Assembly: GCA_030599445.1 (NCBI GenBank) | Contig: JAUVOA010000102.1 | Location: 1 to 6,040 of the forward strand | Direction: 5' to 3' | Origin: Atribacterota bacterium | GTDB lineage: Bacteria > Atribacterota > Phoenicimicrobiia > Phoenicimicrobiales > Phoenicimicrobiaceae | Length of the DNA: 6,040 nt | Shown here: piece by piece, positions 1 through 5,345 of the stretch | How the letters are laid out: each line of letters begins with the position of its first letter | How positions within the stretch are numbered: position 1 is the first letter of the stretch | Translations under genes and position numbers: made by a program | The notes under the pieces: model-generated | Databases searched by the model: none | Told to the model about the DNA's origin: nothing | What the model saw: only the letters and a program-made list of their open reading frames with translations

Positions 1-21
1 AGCAATTACTGGAATACGCAT
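1..21 (-). CDS. tpiA: Probable triosephosphate isomerase, first 7 codons only (cut by window edge)
   Basis: An ATG at 21 opens the peptide MRIPVIA, which runs off the window. Triosephosphate isomerases commonly begin MR-x-P-(I/V/L)-IA followed by GNWKMN, so the seven visible residues fit that start. The enzyme interconverts dihydroxyacetone phosphate and glyceraldehyde-3-phosphate in the cytoplasm. A G-rich stretch (GGGGGT) ends about eight bases before the ATG and could act as a ribosome site. The neighbour just upstream is gap, the next glycolytic enzyme, which strongly supports the call. In many bacteria pgk lies between gap and tpiA; here it does not. Seven residues alone are weak evidence, so the identification leans on context. 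Confidence 0.55.
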
Positions 22-174
22 TACTTTTACCCCCAATTGATTCGTTGTTCGTATCTCGTATCTTGTATCTCCTTAGAGAAATAGTCTTAGGGTATATAGA
101 ACTCTAATTTTTATAATCTTTTTAATCATTTGTGCCTTTACGAGATACGATTCACGAGATACGAGATACTATTT
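22..174. other. gap-tpiA spacer holding an inverted heptamer-repeat element
   Basis: This 153-bp spacer separates the gap stop codon from the probable tpiA start. It consists of two inverted arms of 7-bp units (50-70 and 139-170) around a 68-bp AT-rich centre, followed by about 28 bp that carry the tpiA ribosome site. I see no convincing sigma-70 promoter and no GC-rich hairpin with a T-run on the minus strand. The spacer is long for tightly coupled glycolytic genes, which suggests that the repeat was inserted or expanded here. Confidence 0.7.
50..170. repeat. Two-armed inverted repeat built from degenerate heptamers
   Basis: The left arm (50-70) is three head-to-tail heptamers: CGTATCT, CGTATCT and TGTATCT. 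The right arm (139-170), read on the minus strand, is AGTATCT, CGTATCT, CGTGAAT, CGTATCT and CGTA. The arms are inverted relative to each other: 13 consecutive bases of GTATCTCGTATCT are shared, then one mismatch, then two more matches. A transcript could therefore form a stem of about 15 bp with a loop of roughly 70 nt. The right arm ends four bases before the gap stop codon (175-177). No open reading frame lies in the centre. It resembles a non-coding dispersed repeat or MITE-like element, but copy number cannot be seen here. Confidence 0.8.
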
Positions 175-1170
175 TTATTTCCAAATATATTTTATAAGAT
201 CTAATATTCTGCATGAATAAGCCCATTCATTATCATACCAAGCTATAATTTTTGCTAAATTACCATCTATTACCAGAGTAGACAATCCATCAACAATAGA
301 AGAATAAGAGTTACCGTTAAAATCTTTGGAAACTAAAGGTTCTTCAGTATAATCTAAAATTCCCTTTAAACTCCTCTGTGAGGCTTCTTTAAAAGATTGA
401 TTAATTTCTTCCGGACTTGCTTTCTTTCTTAGTACTACTGCTAAATCCACAACTGAAACATTGGGCGTAGGAACACGAAAAGCCATACCTGTTAATTTTC
501 CTTTTAATTCTGGGATTACTAAACTCGTTGCCTGTGCTGCTCCGGTAGTAGTTGGGATCATAGATAGCGCTGCTGCCCTGGCTCTTCTTAAGTCTTTATG
601 TGGGAGGTCCATTAAATTCTGATCTGCAGTATAAGAGTGTATAGTAGTCATAACCCCTTTCTCAATTCCAAATATATCATTGAGAACCTTTGCAACTGGA
701 GCGAGGCAATTAGTTGTACAGGAAGCATTGGAAATTATATGATGTTCTTCAGGTATATACCTATCTTCATTAACACCTATTACTATAGTTATGTCCTCTC
801 CTTTAGCAGGTGCAGATATAACCACTTTTTTTGCTCCAGCAGTTAAATGTTTTGAAGCTCCTTCTCTATCTCTAAAAATCCCCGTAGATTCAATAACAAC
901 TTCTACCCCTAAATCTTTCCAGGGAAGATTAGAGGGATCTCTTTCACTCAATACTTTTAATCTTCTCTCTCCAACTAAAATATTATCATCTTCCAATTTT
1001 ACTTCCGGTAATTTACCATGAACAGAATCATATTTTAATAAATGGGCTAATGTTTTAGCATCGGTTATATCATTTACTGCTGCAAAGTCTATTTCTTTGT
1101 CTTTTAATCCAGCTCTAAAAACATTCCTCCCAATTCTTCCGAATCCGTTAATTCCTACTTTTATTGTCAT
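175..1170 (-). CDS. gap: Type I glyceraldehyde-3-phosphate dehydrogenase (NAD-dependent, glycolytic)
   Basis: The 331-residue protein is full length for the family. It catalyses phosphorylating oxidation of glyceraldehyde-3-phosphate to 1,3-bisphosphoglycerate in the cytoplasm as a homotetramer. The N-terminal Rossmann motif GINGFGRIGR spans residues 6-15, and Asp34 in VNDITD is the usual NAD-ribose ligand. The catalytic motif ASCTTNC (149-155) gives Cys151 as nucleophile, and His178 in HSYT is the general base. DLPHKDLRRARAA (188-200) carries the Leu-Pro pair associated with NAD-preferring GapA-type enzymes rather than GapB-type. FRVPTPNVSVVDL (231-243) and WYDNEWAYS (311-319) are also intact. 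Start: AAAGGAG ends seven bases before the ATG. It lies downstream of rpoN, separated by an octamer repeat, with probable tpiA next. I see no clear promoter of its own, so read-through from rpoN is possible. Confidence 0.98.
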   Translation of the reverse strand: MTIKVGINGFGRIGRNVFRAGLKDKEIDFAAVNDITDAKTLAHLLKYDSVHGKLPEVKLEDDNILVGERRLKVLSERDPSNLPWKDLGVEVVIESTGIFRDREGASKHLTAGAKKVVISAPAKGEDITIVIGVNEDRYIPEEHHIISNASCTTNCLAPVAKVLNDIFGIEKGVMTTIHSYTADQNLMDLPHKDLRRARAAALSMIPTTTGAAQATSLVIPELKGKLTGMAFRVPTPNVSVVDLAVVLRKKASPEEINQSFKEASQRSLKGILDYTEEPLVSKDFNGNSYSSIVDGLSTLVIDGNLAKIIAWYDNEWAYSCRILDLIKYIWK

Positions 1171-1177
1171 CCTTTTT

Positions 1178-1184
1178 CTCCTTT
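1178..1184 (-). promoter_or_regulatory. Ribosome binding site of gap
   Basis: On the minus strand AAAGGAG is followed by a 7-base purine-rich spacer and the ATG at 1170. This is a near-consensus Shine-Dalgarno sequence at normal distance and fixes the gap start. Confidence 0.8.
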
Positions 1185-1205
1185 TTTTGTTTTGATAAAT
1201 TACTA

Positions 1206-1294
1206 ATTAGTTAGCTAGTTAGTTGGTTACCTGGTTATTTAGTTAATAAATCAAACCAAACCAATTAACTAGGTAACTAGCTAACCAAGTAACT
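1206..1294. repeat. Two-armed inverted repeat built from degenerate octamers
   Basis: Five octamers run head to tail at 1206-1245: ATTAGTTA, GCTAGTTA, GTTGGTTA, CCTGGTTA and TTTAGTTA, so GTTA recurs every 8 bp. Four octamers in the opposite sense occupy 1263-1294: AATTAACT, AGGTAACT, AGCTAACC and AAGTAACT. By hand alignment 1209-1240 matches the reverse complement of 1263-1294 at about 25 of 32 positions, with a loop of about 22 bases. The element fills most of the rpoN-gap spacer, and its outer edge overlaps the rpoN stop codon (1293-1295). It has no GC-rich stem or T-run, so it is not a standard terminator, though the RNA could fold. The same plan occurs at 50-170 with a different unit. Confidence 0.8.
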
Positions 1295-2780
1295 AAATTT
1301 CAAACCTTTTACGCAGATTAGAAGATGGTATTTTTAATATCTCTCGGTATTTAGCAACTGTTCGCCGAGAAATATTTACATCTCTTTTTTCACTCAATAA
1401 ATCTGCTAACTTCTGGTCGCTCCATGGTTTTAAACAATTCTCATTATTAATATATTCTTTTATTAACTTTTTTATCTTATCGGTAGAGACAGTACCTCCG
1501 CTTTTCTTGTCCACTCCTTTAGAAAAGAAAAATTTCATCTTAAGAAGTCCACGAGGAGTTTGCACAATTTTGTTATGAATCGCCCTGGACACAGTAGATT
1601 CGTGAATTTCTAATCTATCTGCTAACTTCCTTAAAGTTAGGGGTTTTATATATAGAATACCTTTATCTAAAAAATCCTTCTGATATTCTATCAAAGTATC
1701 AGCAATACGATATATGGTTCTTTTTCTTTGCTCTAGACCTTTAATTAACCACTTAGCAGAATTTAATTTTTCTTCAATATATTTTTTAGTATCTTTGGTT
1801 TCATGGTCAGAAATGCTTCCCTTTTTAATTAGTTTTCCTTTGCCATAAGGAGAAATATTATTACCTGCCTCTAAAATCGTTTTATAACGAGAATTTATCT
1901 TTATTTGAGGCAAATAATTATCATTCAAAATTACTCTGTATCCTCCTCCTATTTTCCTCGTTATTAGCAAATCGGGAAGAATATATTTAACCTCCTTAAA
2001 GTTTCCCACTTTTCTGCCGGGTTTAGGATCAAAAGATTTTTTAATTACATCGGCTAAAGATTGAACTTCAGATATAGATATTTTTAAATCTTTAGCAATT
2101 TTCTTAAATGATTTCCGGGCTAAATCCTGCAAATGGTATTTTATTATCTTCTCTATTCTTTTATCACTAATGCCCAGATATTTTACCTGGATTAATAGAC
2201 ATTCTTGTAGATTTCTTGCCCCCACTCCGGGCGGGTCAAAATTTTGAACCAAAGATAATATCTTTTCTATTTTATCTCTTTTTATATTTAAATCAAGAGA
2301 AATATCATCTAAACCAATAGTTAAATAACCATTATCGTCTATGTTGCCTATTAAATATTCACCGATCTTATAATCGATATCACTGCTTACTACTGTTCTT
2401 AATTGAACCAGCAGATAATCTTGTAATGATTCTCTATAATAAATAAAATTTTCATATCTATTTTCTTTCTCCAATACAGGTCTATTGGGCAAAGGTCGAT
2501 AATCTTTTTCTTTGAGATAACTTAACCAATCATCAAAGTTACTTTCTTCTCTTCTTTTATTTGGTTCTTCGGTTTGAGTTAAAGTGTTTTCCTCTTGATT
2601 TACTTTTTCTGTTATTGAACCTGTTTCTTGTTTAACTTCCAATAAGGGATTATCCACCAATTCTTCATCGATAAAATCTTTTAGTTCAACTAAATTTAAT
2701 TGTAATATATTAATTGCTTGATATAATTGGGGAGTAAGAATTAATTTTTGTTTTTGTGTCAATGATAATTCAAGTTTCAT
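1293..2780 (-). CDS. rpoN: RNA polymerase sigma-54 factor
   Basis: The 495-residue protein is an alternative sigma factor for -24/-12 promoters and needs an AAA+ activator. Counting from Met at 2780: region I, the activator-interacting domain (LTQKQKLILTPQLYQAINIL), covers about residues 1-48. It is followed by a variable Glu-rich linker (about 50-105) and the core-binding domain with GNIDDNGYL (145-153) and FDPPGVGARNLQECL (181-195). FDPKPGRKV follows at 250-258, the HTH LRKLADRLEIHESTVSRAI at 383-401 and QTPRGLLKMKFFFSKG at 407-422. The RpoN box SRRTVAKYRE (471-480) differs from the common ARRTVAKYRE only in its first residue. An in-frame ATG at 2822 would add 14 residues, but it has no ribosome site and adds sequence ahead of the conserved MKLELSLTQKQ start. 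No cognate activator gene or clear -24/-12 promoter is in the window. The stop codon lies in an octamer repeat, yet the C-terminus looks native. Confidence 0.97.
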   Translation of the reverse strand: MKLELSLTQKQKLILTPQLYQAINILQLNLVELKDFIDEELVDNPLLEVKQETGSITEKVNQEENTLTQTEEPNKRREESNFDDWLSYLKEKDYRPLPNRPVLEKENRYENFIYYRESLQDYLLVQLRTVVSSDIDYKIGEYLIGNIDDNGYLTIGLDDISLDLNIKRDKIEKILSLVQNFDPPGVGARNLQECLLIQVKYLGISDKRIEKIIKYHLQDLARKSFKKIAKDLKISISEVQSLADVIKKSFDPKPGRKVGNFKEVKYILPDLLITRKIGGGYRVILNDNYLPQIKINSRYKTILEAGNNISPYGKGKLIKKGSISDHETKDTKKYIEEKLNSAKWLIKGLEQRKRTIYRIADTLIEYQKDFLDKGILYIKPLTLRKLADRLEIHESTVSRAIHNKIVQTPRGLLKMKFFFSKGVDKKSGGTVSTDKIKKLIKEYINNENCLKPWSDQKLADLLSEKRDVNISRRTVAKYREILKIPSSNLRKRFEI

Positions 2781-2788
2781 CTCACAAA

Positions 2789-2792
2789 CTCC
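2789..2792 (-). promoter_or_regulatory. Ribosome binding site that decides the rpoN start
   Basis: GGAG on the minus strand lies eight bases before the ATG at 2780. The upstream in-frame ATG at 2822 is preceded only by A/T-rich sequence without a Shine-Dalgarno match. This and the conserved sigma-54 N-terminus favour the shorter protein. Confidence 0.65.
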
Positions 2793-2845
2793 ACTATTAT
2801 CTTGTATATGATATTGGTACATTTTGCATATATAATTTTTCCAAA

Positions 2846-2874
2846 AATATAAAATATTTTCTATGCTTTATCAG
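2846..2874 (-). promoter_or_regulatory. Possible rpoN promoter
   Basis: On the minus strand CTGATA (2869-2874) and TATATT (2846-2851) are separated by 17 bases, each a partial match to sigma-70 -35 and -10 hexamers. The -10 box lies about 65 bases before the ATG at 2780. The 144-bp rpoN-ABC spacer is very AT-rich, so chance matches are likely. No strong terminator for the ABC gene is visible in the same spacer. Confidence 0.3.
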
Positions 2875-2924
2875 AATATAAAACAAGTCTGGCTTTGGGT
2901 ATTAAAGCTTAAATCAAACTTCAT

Positions 2925-4025
2925 TTAAACTATAACCAATAAAGTTTCAGGATCAAAAATATGAGTCTTTTCCATGTCTAATACTACTTCCATGTCTTGT
3001 TCGACTTCTACTTGAGTGCGGGATTCCATCTTTCCAATCACAGAATGCTTTCCACAGTTCAGGTATATGATAATCTCTGCCCCCAGGGGTTCAATCACAT
3101 CCACTTTAGTCTTTATAGTATTAAAAGTTGTAGCATTAGAAAAAAATTGTTTATCATGAAGGTCCTCGGGTCTTATCCCAAAAATTACTTCCTTCCCGGC
3201 GTAATCTGCGATTTTTGAATAAAAAGCCTGGGGAATCTTTACTTTAAAGCTTTCTGTATCGATAAAATAATCTCCATTCTCTTTAGTAACTTTAGAATCT
3301 ATAAAATTCATTGCCGGCGAACCAATAAAACCGGCTACGAATTTGTTTTCGGGTTTTTTATAAACTTCCAAAGGAGCACCTGATTGCATCAAGAGACCAT
3401 CATTCATTATAAACATTCTATCAGCCATGGTCATGGCTTCTACCTGATCATGGGTTACATAAATTATAGTAGCTTCCAATCTACGGTGAAGTTTGCTAAT
3501 TTCTGCCCTCATTGCCACTCTTAACTTGGCATCTAAATTCGAAAGAGGTTCATCAAACAAAAACACTTTTGGTTTTCTTACTATGGCTCTTCCTACTGCC
3601 ACTCGCTGCCTTTGTCCACCGGATAACTGCTTAGGTTTTCTCTTTAATAAGTTTTCTATCCCTAAAATCTCGGCTGCATCCTGCACTCTTTGGTCTATCT
3701 CTTCCCTGGGAAATTTCCGCAATTTTAATCCAAAAGCCATATTATTGTAAACATCCATATGGGGATAAAGGGCGTAGTTCTGAAATACCATGGCAATATC
3801 TCTATCTTTGGGTTGAACATCATTTACCAACTTATCACCAATATAAATCTCCCCTGAGGTTGCTTCCTCCAAGCCAGCGATTGCCCGCAAGGTTGTAGTC
3901 TTCCCACAACCAGACGGACCGACCAAGACTGCAAATTCCTTATCTTTTATTTCTATGTTTACATTATCTACTGCGGTTACCTCTTTAAATTTTTTAGTAA
4001 GATTTTTTAAAATTACATTTGCCAT
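2925..4025 (-). CDS. Carbohydrate ABC importer ATPase, MsmX/UgpC/MalK family
   Basis: The 366-residue ATP-binding subunit energises CUT1-type sugar import at the cytoplasmic face of the membrane. The nucleotide-binding domain (about 1-235) has Walker A GPSGCGKTT (36-44), Q-loop Gln82 in MVFQNYALYPHM, signature LSGGQRQRVAVGRA (134-147), Walker B VFLFDEP (154-160), D-loop SNLDAK (162-167) and switch His192 in THDQVEA. A C-terminal TOBE/MalK-type regulatory domain (about 236-366) shows GFIGSPAMNF, FGIRPEDL (282-289) and HIFDPET (355-361). Length is standard. No permease or solute-binding gene is adjacent, so it is an orphan ATPase. In Bacillus such ATPases (MsmX) serve several sugar importers; that role here is inferred. 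The start is supported by AAGGAG eight bases upstream and its own promoter candidate. The exact sugar cannot be read from the sequence, so no symbol is given. Confidence 0.95.
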   Translation of the reverse strand: MANVILKNLTKKFKEVTAVDNVNIEIKDKEFAVLVGPSGCGKTTTLRAIAGLEEATSGEIYIGDKLVNDVQPKDRDIAMVFQNYALYPHMDVYNNMAFGLKLRKFPREEIDQRVQDAAEILGIENLLKRKPKQLSGGQRQRVAVGRAIVRKPKVFLFDEPLSNLDAKLRVAMRAEISKLHRRLEATIIYVTHDQVEAMTMADRMFIMNDGLLMQSGAPLEVYKKPENKFVAGFIGSPAMNFIDSKVTKENGDYFIDTESFKVKIPQAFYSKIADYAGKEVIFGIRPEDLHDKQFFSNATTFNTIKTKVDVIEPLGAEIIIYLNCGKHSVIGKMESRTQVEVEQDMEVVLDMEKTHIFDPETLLVIV

Positions 4026-4033
4026 TTTAATTT

Positions 4034-4039
4034 CTCCTT
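4034..4039 (-). promoter_or_regulatory. Ribosome binding site of the ABC ATPase
   Basis: AAGGAG on the minus strand lies eight bases before the ATG at 4025, a near-ideal Shine-Dalgarno arrangement. Confidence 0.8.
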
Positions 4040-4056
4040 TTTAATATAGTTATATT

Positions 4057-4085
4057 ATTTTACCAAAAAGTTTTTAATATACCAA
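4057..4085 (-). promoter_or_regulatory. Probable promoter of the ABC ATPase
   Basis: TTGGTA (4080-4085) and TAAAAT (4057-4062) on the minus strand are 17 bases apart and match sigma-70 hexamers at 4/6 and 5/6. The predicted transcript would start near 4050, about 25 bases before the ATG. TTGGTA occurs again at 4061-4066, a short local duplication. AT richness limits confidence. Confidence 0.42.
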
Positions 4086-4114
4086 ATATAGTCTTTATTT
4101 TGTAAATTCATTTT

Positions 4115-4140
4115 CGTATTGCGTATCGAGTATCGAGTTA
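4115..4140. repeat. Single-arm degenerate heptamer repeat in the whiA-ABC spacer
   Basis: Plus-strand units CGTATTG, CGTATCG and AGTATCG, then partial AGTTA, keep GTAT in register every 7 bp. This is the same period and core as the arms at 50-70 and 139-170. No inverted partner is visible. It lies 52 bp downstream of the whiA stop and just upstream of the ABC promoter candidate. A purine run (4140-4157, mainly AAGA and GAGA) follows it on the plus strand. The rest of this 166-bp spacer is AT-rich and includes a 14-base A/T palindrome (4170-4183) that is too weak to call a terminator. Confidence 0.65.
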
Positions 4141-4191
4141 AGAAAGAGAGAAAGAGTTTTTAAATATTAAATTTTTAAAAATTCTTATGGT

Positions 4192-5124
4192 TTATAAACT
4201 TTCCGCAATTTGAGAAATCTTCTTTATCCGATGATAAATCCCCGATTTAGTAATTTTAAAATCTATTTCCTCAACTAATTCCTGCAAACTGGCATAAGGT
4301 AAATTTTTACGTACTTCAGCTACCAATAATAATCTCGGTGAAATATACTGCAAACCTATTTTCTTTTCTATCACATCAATATCGTGTAACTGTTTAGCAG
4401 CAGAAAGAACTATTTTGTCTAAATTTGCCGTTTCACAATTAACTAATCTATTTACAGTATTTAATACATCTTTTCTGGCTCTTATATCCTGAAAATACAA
4501 TAAAGCATTCTGCAGCCCGATTAGTCTTAGAAATTCAAATATGCTATCCCCTCTCTTTAAATATACTACCCACTTCTTCTTCCAAAAACTTACCCGAGAA
4601 TTTAAGCCGTAATAGTCAAAGAGAGTATGAATAAAATTTGCTTCCCCTTCATCATTTGTGGAAATTTCTAAGTGATACATCTTTTCCGGATCATTTACAA
4701 ATCCGTTTATCAAAAAGGCTCCTCTTAAATATGAATCTTTAGAAAAATTTTTATTTAAATTTGATCTTTTTTCTCCGATATACTGTTTATCGTGTATAGG
4801 TTCATTTCCCCAGCTTAAATTCAATTCTTTTAAAATTCTCTCAGTTTCTTTTAAAAAAGGAATTTTAACTTTATAATGTTTTTTTGTATTCGATAAATTT
4901 TCTTTTTTAACTGAGGGATAAATTTTAAAAACCCTTTTAATCAAATTATAAGCAGTTCGTGTGGTAGTAGGGTCTTCTAAGATAATAACTAAATTTTTTT
5001 TCTGACCCGATTTAACGATATTCCCTTTTAATTTTATAAATGCCAGTAATTCATCCTTCTGTTTAGATATATCTCTGGGAATTATTCTGGCTAATTCATT
5101 TTTTACTCGGTAAGAAAATAACAT
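4192..5124 (-). CDS. whiA: WhiA-family DNA-binding regulator
   Basis: The 310-residue protein has usual WhiA length and architecture: a LAGLIDADG homing-endonuclease-like N-terminal fold without nuclease function in studied members, then a C-terminal helix-turn-helix. LAGLIDADG-like helices are LLAFIKLKG (26-34) and LRGAFLINGFVND (133-145). The family hallmark NRLVNCETANLDKIV lies at 225-239, and the HTH segment at about 278-310 ends in KSGIYHRIKKISQIAESL. In Streptomyces WhiA activates sporulation and division genes; in Bacillus it affects division and chromosome segregation. The exact role outside those groups is uncertain. The start at 5124 matches the conserved FSYRVKNELAR opening. Its ribosome site is weak (GAAAGAG about four bases upstream), but a good promoter lies 33 bases upstream, so it is probably transcribed separately from rapZ. 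It follows rapZ directly, without yvcK between them. Confidence 0.95.
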   Translation of the reverse strand: MLFSYRVKNELARIIPRDISKQKDELLAFIKLKGNIVKSGQKKNLVIILEDPTTTRTAYNLIKRVFKIYPSVKKENLSNTKKHYKVKIPFLKETERILKELNLSWGNEPIHDKQYIGEKRSNLNKNFSKDSYLRGAFLINGFVNDPEKMYHLEISTNDEGEANFIHTLFDYYGLNSRVSFWKKKWVVYLKRGDSIFEFLRLIGLQNALLYFQDIRARKDVLNTVNRLVNCETANLDKIVLSAAKQLHDIDVIEKKIGLQYISPRLLLVAEVRKNLPYASLQELVEEIDFKITKSGIYHRIKKISQIAESL

Positions 5125-5156
5125 TTAACTCTTTCTTTGGTATATTTTTCTTCTAA

Positions 5157-5184
5157 ATTATATATGTTAATTTAAAAATTACAA
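5157..5184 (-). promoter_or_regulatory. Probable whiA promoter
   Basis: On the minus strand TTGTAA (5179-5184) is followed after 16 bases by a perfect TATAAT (5157-5162), 33 bases before the whiA ATG. An alternative -35, TTGTTG, overlaps at 5182-5187 with a 19-base gap. This is the strongest sigma-70-type promoter match I found in the window, though the surroundings are AT-rich. Confidence 0.55.
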
Positions 5185-5234
5185 CAAAACTAAAAAACTT
5201 TTTTCGTATAAAGCATTATTTTTAAAGAAGGGGT

Positions 5235-5256
5235 CGGGTTTATCTAACCCGTTTTT
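5235..5256 (+). terminator. Possible intrinsic terminator, plus-strand orientation
   Basis: A 6-bp stem (CGGGTT/AACCCG) with a 5-base loop is followed directly by five T. It would stop transcription running rightward, antisense to the genes here. No plus-strand gene ends at it, so it may block antisense transcription into rapZ or be a by-product of the palindromic repeat. Confidence 0.3.
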
Positions 5257-5280
5257 ATTGCGGGTTCGATGAATCGAACC
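5235..5280. repeat. Chained palindromes with mutually exclusive pairings in the rapZ-whiA spacer
   Basis: Four short arms lie in series on the plus strand: A CGGGTT (5235-5240), B AACCCG (5246-5251), C CGGGTT (5261-5266, extended as GGTTCGAT at 5263-5270) and D ATCGAACC (5273-5280). B can pair with A or with C, and C with B or with D, so three hairpins compete. A:B is followed by TTTTT (5252-5256), which makes an intrinsic-terminator shape for plus-strand transcription only. On the minus strand, where rapZ and whiA lie, no T-run follows any hairpin. The GC-rich arms stand out against AT-rich surroundings. They may be a dispersed palindromic repeat or an RNA end-protecting structure after rapZ. 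Confidence 0.65.
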
Positions 5281-5345
5281 TCTTACACTAAATCTTTATG
5301 CATTCTATGGCTCTACTCTTTTCGCTTTAAGTTTTTAGTCAAATC

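Larger units (their letters stand above)
5125..5345. other. rapZ-whiA spacer, no gene
   Basis: This 221-bp interval has no supported coding sequence. From the rapZ side it contains about 65 bp of unremarkable sequence, the chained palindromes (5235-5280), an A/T palindrome AAAAAACTTTTTT (about 5193-5205), and then the whiA promoter and leader. There is no room for yvcK (about 300 or more codons) and I see no remnant of it. Confidence 0.75.

Noticed and set aside
50..170. CRISPR array
   Set aside because: Units are 7 bp, head to tail without spacers, and the arms are inverted. There are no 23-40 bp direct repeats with unique spacers and no cas gene.
637..1021. Plus-strand open frames across the gap gene
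   Set aside because: They lie antisense within a fully conserved GAPDH, show no family motif and no ribosome site, and are shadows of the real frame.
2781..2822. Longer rpoN start at 2822
   Set aside because: It adds 14 non-conserved residues and has no Shine-Dalgarno, whereas the ATG at 2780 has GGAG at good spacing and begins the conserved N-terminus.
2781..2924. Intrinsic terminator after the ABC ATPase
   Set aside because: The only candidate on the minus strand (CAAAG/CTTG before TTTT) needs a bulge and has four or fewer pairs, too weak to call.
2997..3750. Plus-strand open frames across the ABC ATPase gene
   Set aside because: They are antisense to a gene with all ATPase motifs intact, and their peptides have low-complexity composition and no recognisable domain.
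5261..5285. tRNA T-arm-like GGTTCGAT sequence
   Set aside because: It is part of a near-perfect palindrome. No 5-bp T-stem with a 7-base loop, acceptor stem, anticodon arm or CCA context surrounds it on either strand.
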